From an uncultured Anaerolineales bacterium (GTDB lineage: Bacteria > Chloroflexota > Anaerolineae > Anaerolineales > Villigracilaceae), in the NCBI GenBank assembly GCA_937928015.1, contig CALFXA010000091.1:1-35583 (forward strand): a DNA stretch of 35,583 nt, written 5' to 3'. The notes beneath the pieces are model-generated. The model was not told the DNA's origin, made no database searches, and saw only the letters and a list, made by a program, of their open reading frames with translations. Positions 33,760 to 35,583 of this stretch are shown here, piece by piece. Positions within the stretch are counted from its first letter, which is position 1; each line of letters begins with the position of its first letter. A program made the translations under genes and the position numbers.

Positions 33760-35412
33760 CTAGCAGAACTTACACCCCCGCCTCTCAGCCTCGACGATGG
33801 CCTGGTCGCTGGACCAGAAGAAGTTCTCCGCGCCGACGGTATCCACCAGCCCGCCGCGCTCCATCATGGCGCGCGCGTTCTCATGGACGCCCGCAAACAT
33901 AAGCGTGCCGCCCTGCTGGTGAATCTTCTCGTACAAGCGGTGAATGGCTTCCAGCCCCGCCGAGTCGATCAGCGGCACGCCGCGCATCGAGAGGATCAGC
34001 GCATGGGTGTCGCCCAGGTTCTGGAAGGCCTCGTTGAACTGACCCGTGGCAGCGAAGAAGAGCGGTCCCGTGAGGAAAGCCACACGCACGTGACGGCATT
34101 TGCCCGCCGTCTCGATGCCTTTCTGGCGCAGCTTGTCCACGTCCACTTCCTGAACGGCGATGTCGATGCCCGCGATCTTGTTGAGAAAGACCGCCGCCGC
34201 CACGAAGGAGCCGATCAGGATGGCCTGGGTCAGGTCGAGGGTGATGGTGGCCAACATGGTGATGAGGAAGGCCGCCATGTCGGTCTTGAAGCGCTTGCCG
34301 AACATGAACCGAATCGCGCTCCACTCGTTCATACGGACGGCGGTCACCATCAGCACACCCGCCAGCGCAGCCAGCGGAATCCGCGCCATGACCGAGCCGA
34401 GCAGGAACATCGAAAGCAGCAATCCCACCGCGTGGACGATGCTGACCACGCGGGTCTGTCCGCCCGATTTGATGCCCACGCTGGTACGCGCGATAGCCGC
34501 CGTGGCGGGCACACCGCCGAAAAAGGGAATCAGCATGTTGCCGATGCCCTGTCCGATCAATTCCTGGTTGGCCTGCAGGCGGATGCCCGTCATGTTCGAG
34601 GCCACTGCCCCGCACAACAGCGACTCGACTGCGCCCAGTGCGGTGATGGTCAGCGCTGGGGCCAGTAACTCGGAGAGATGACTCCACGGGAGGTTGGCCA
34701 GGCTCAGGCGCTGGTCGAGGAACAGGGTTTGGGGGATGGCGCCGATCATCGGCGTGGACCAGCCCAACATCCAGTTGAGGGCGGTGGCAAGGATGATTCC
34801 CAGGAGTGAGGATGGGAAACGTGTGCTCCACTTGGCAGGCCAGAACAGCATGGTCAGAACAACGATTCCGCCAAGCAGGATGGTATGCCAGTCGGGGACA
34901 TATCCACCTTTGAAGTAGCCGAGCAGTTTGAGCGCGGCGGTATCAGCGCCTGCGGTCTTGACCCCGAGGAAGTTGTCGATCTGACCGATGAAGATAATCA
35001 GCGCGATGCCTGAGGTGAATCCGCTGATGACGGCGGAGGGGATGAAGGCGATAAAACGTCCCAGGCGCAGCAAACCGATGATGAGCAGGAACAGGCCCGA
35101 GAGCAGACCTGCCGCCCAGACACCTTCCAACCCATAGCGCTGTACCAGCACGATCAACACCGCGGACATGGCGCCCGTCGGCCCGCTGATCTGATACGGC
35201 GCGCCCGAAAGCAGGCCAATGACGATGCCCGCCAGAATGGCCGTAACCAGTCCCGCGGCCGCGGATGCCCCCGAGGCGACCCCGAAGGCCAGCGCCAGCG
35301 GCAGGGCCACAGCGGCGACCGTCAGGCCCGCGAGCAGATCCTGCTGAAACCTGGCAGACGAATATCCAGAGAACTCGTCCCGATAGAGACGAGCAAGACT
35401 CCTTCTTGGCAT
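33760..35412 (-). CDS. SulP family anion transporter with STAS domain
   Basis: A 550-residue SLC26/SulP permease. The N-terminal part has LLAGLTVAAVALPLALAFG (about 27-45) and further membrane helices up to about residue 415, with the family signature around SGPTGAMSAVLIVL. The cytoplasmic STAS domain covers about 430-550 (ILSMRGVPLIDSAGLEAIHRL with the conserved D-S-G). Substrate could be sulfate, bicarbonate or another anion; the sequence does not tell. GGAG lies before the ATG. It is convergent to secF and has a candidate TAAAAT -10 at 35488-35493. The last 171 bases (35413-35583) have no gene. Confidence 0.9.
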   Translation of the reverse strand: MPRRSLARLYRDEFSGYSSARFQQDLLAGLTVAAVALPLALAFGVASGASAAAGLVTAILAGIVIGLLSGAPYQISGPTGAMSAVLIVLVQRYGLEGVWAAGLLSGLFLLIIGLLRLGRFIAFIPSAVISGFTSGIALIIFIGQIDNFLGVKTAGADTAALKLLGYFKGGYVPDWHTILLGGIVVLTMLFWPAKWSTRFPSSLLGIILATALNWMLGWSTPMIGAIPQTLFLDQRLSLANLPWSHLSELLAPALTITALGAVESLLCGAVASNMTGIRLQANQELIGQGIGNMLIPFFGGVPATAAIARTSVGIKSGGQTRVVSIVHAVGLLLSMFLLGSVMARIPLAALAGVLMVTAVRMNEWSAIRFMFGKRFKTDMAAFLITMLATITLDLTQAILIGSFVAAAVFLNKIAGIDIAVQEVDVDKLRQKGIETAGKCRHVRVAFLTGPLFFAATGQFNEAFQNLGDTHALILSMRGVPLIDSAGLEAIHRLYEKIHQQGGTLMFAGVHENARAMMERGGLVDTVGAENFFWSSDQAIVEAERRGCKFC

Positions 35413-35487
35413 AAGTTGTTCTCCAAAGCAAAAAGAATTTCAAAGGCATACATGCTCCCCCAAGGCGTCCTTTGAGTAACGGGCGGT

Positions 35488-35493
35488 ATTTTA
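35488..35493 (-). promoter_or_regulatory. Possible -10 box of sulP
   Basis: TAAAAT on the minus strand, matching TATAAT at five of six positions, about 75 bases before the sulP ATG. No good -35 is seen, so this is weak. Confidence 0.3.
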
Positions 35494-35583
35494 TCACAAG
35501 TGAAAATAAGCAACGGGAATTTCTTAACAAGGGGAGTGTCTAAAATCGTGGGCTAACGAAGTCCATTACATGAGAGGCATAAC

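Noticed and set aside
35413..35583. Riboswitch in the sulP leader
   Set aside because: The region was read on both strands but no known conserved core was recognised.

Overview
The window looks like a chromosomal piece of an Anaerolineae-type Chloroflexota bacterium. The pointers are GC-rich core genes with a fused NuoCD, many lipoproteins with Thr/Pro-rich linkers right after the lipobox cysteine, S-layer-homology anchored giant surface protein, TATAAT boxes placed so close to start codons that some mRNAs must be leaderless, and Tad-type pilus genes. The taxon is an inference from gene content; there is no rRNA in the window. I see no tRNA, CRISPR array, integrase or transposase.

Layout. 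44-2411 (minus): TadG-like VWA protein and TadE-like pseudopilin, with a clear promoter. 2517-4837 (plus): glmS preceded by a recognisable glmS self-cleaving ribozyme (about 2585-2832) whose P2 arm carries an inserted REP-like palindrome. 4882-14431 (plus): an AT-richer surface block: a 2024-residue secreted protein (PD40-like repeats, lipase domain, seven-fold SBBP propeller, Ig-like domains, three SLH domains), then four tandem paralogous lipoproteins with near-identical gene junctions. 14438-15602 (minus): SH3-like lipoprotein behind a SufR-like winged-helix regulator. 15679-20397 (plus): DUF2834 membrane protein, iscX, nuoB, nuoCD, nuoI and an Mrp/Ind1-type P-loop ATPase, an iron-sulfur and complex I themed run facing the SufR-like regulator across a shared promoter region with a palindromic operator candidate. 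20404-21186 (plus): histidine phosphatase. 21397-24424 (minus): aspC-like aminotransferase and pckA, with a leader holding a 31-codon ORF that runs through an intrinsic-terminator hairpin. 24556-26019 (plus): PD40-type lipoprotein. 26195-27486 (minus): rpmF and fabD. 27575-31231 (plus): a tightly overlapping run of PP2C/SpoIIE-like phosphatase, RCK-domain channel-like protein, small P-loop protein and M1-family lipoprotein peptidase. 31291-33705 (plus): secD-secF. 33760-35412 (minus): SulP transporter with STAS domain.

How it fits together. glmS feeds cell-wall amino sugar synthesis under ribozyme feedback. AspC makes oxaloacetate that PckA turns into PEP. IscX and the Mrp ATPase bracket the cluster-bearing complex I subunits NuoB and NuoI, so the SufR-like protein may tie complex I supply to Fe-S status (inference). 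SecDF supports export of the many secreted proteins nearby. The most noteworthy items are the glmS ribozyme with its REP-like insertion, the Fe-S/complex I neighbourhood, and the aspC-pckA leader.
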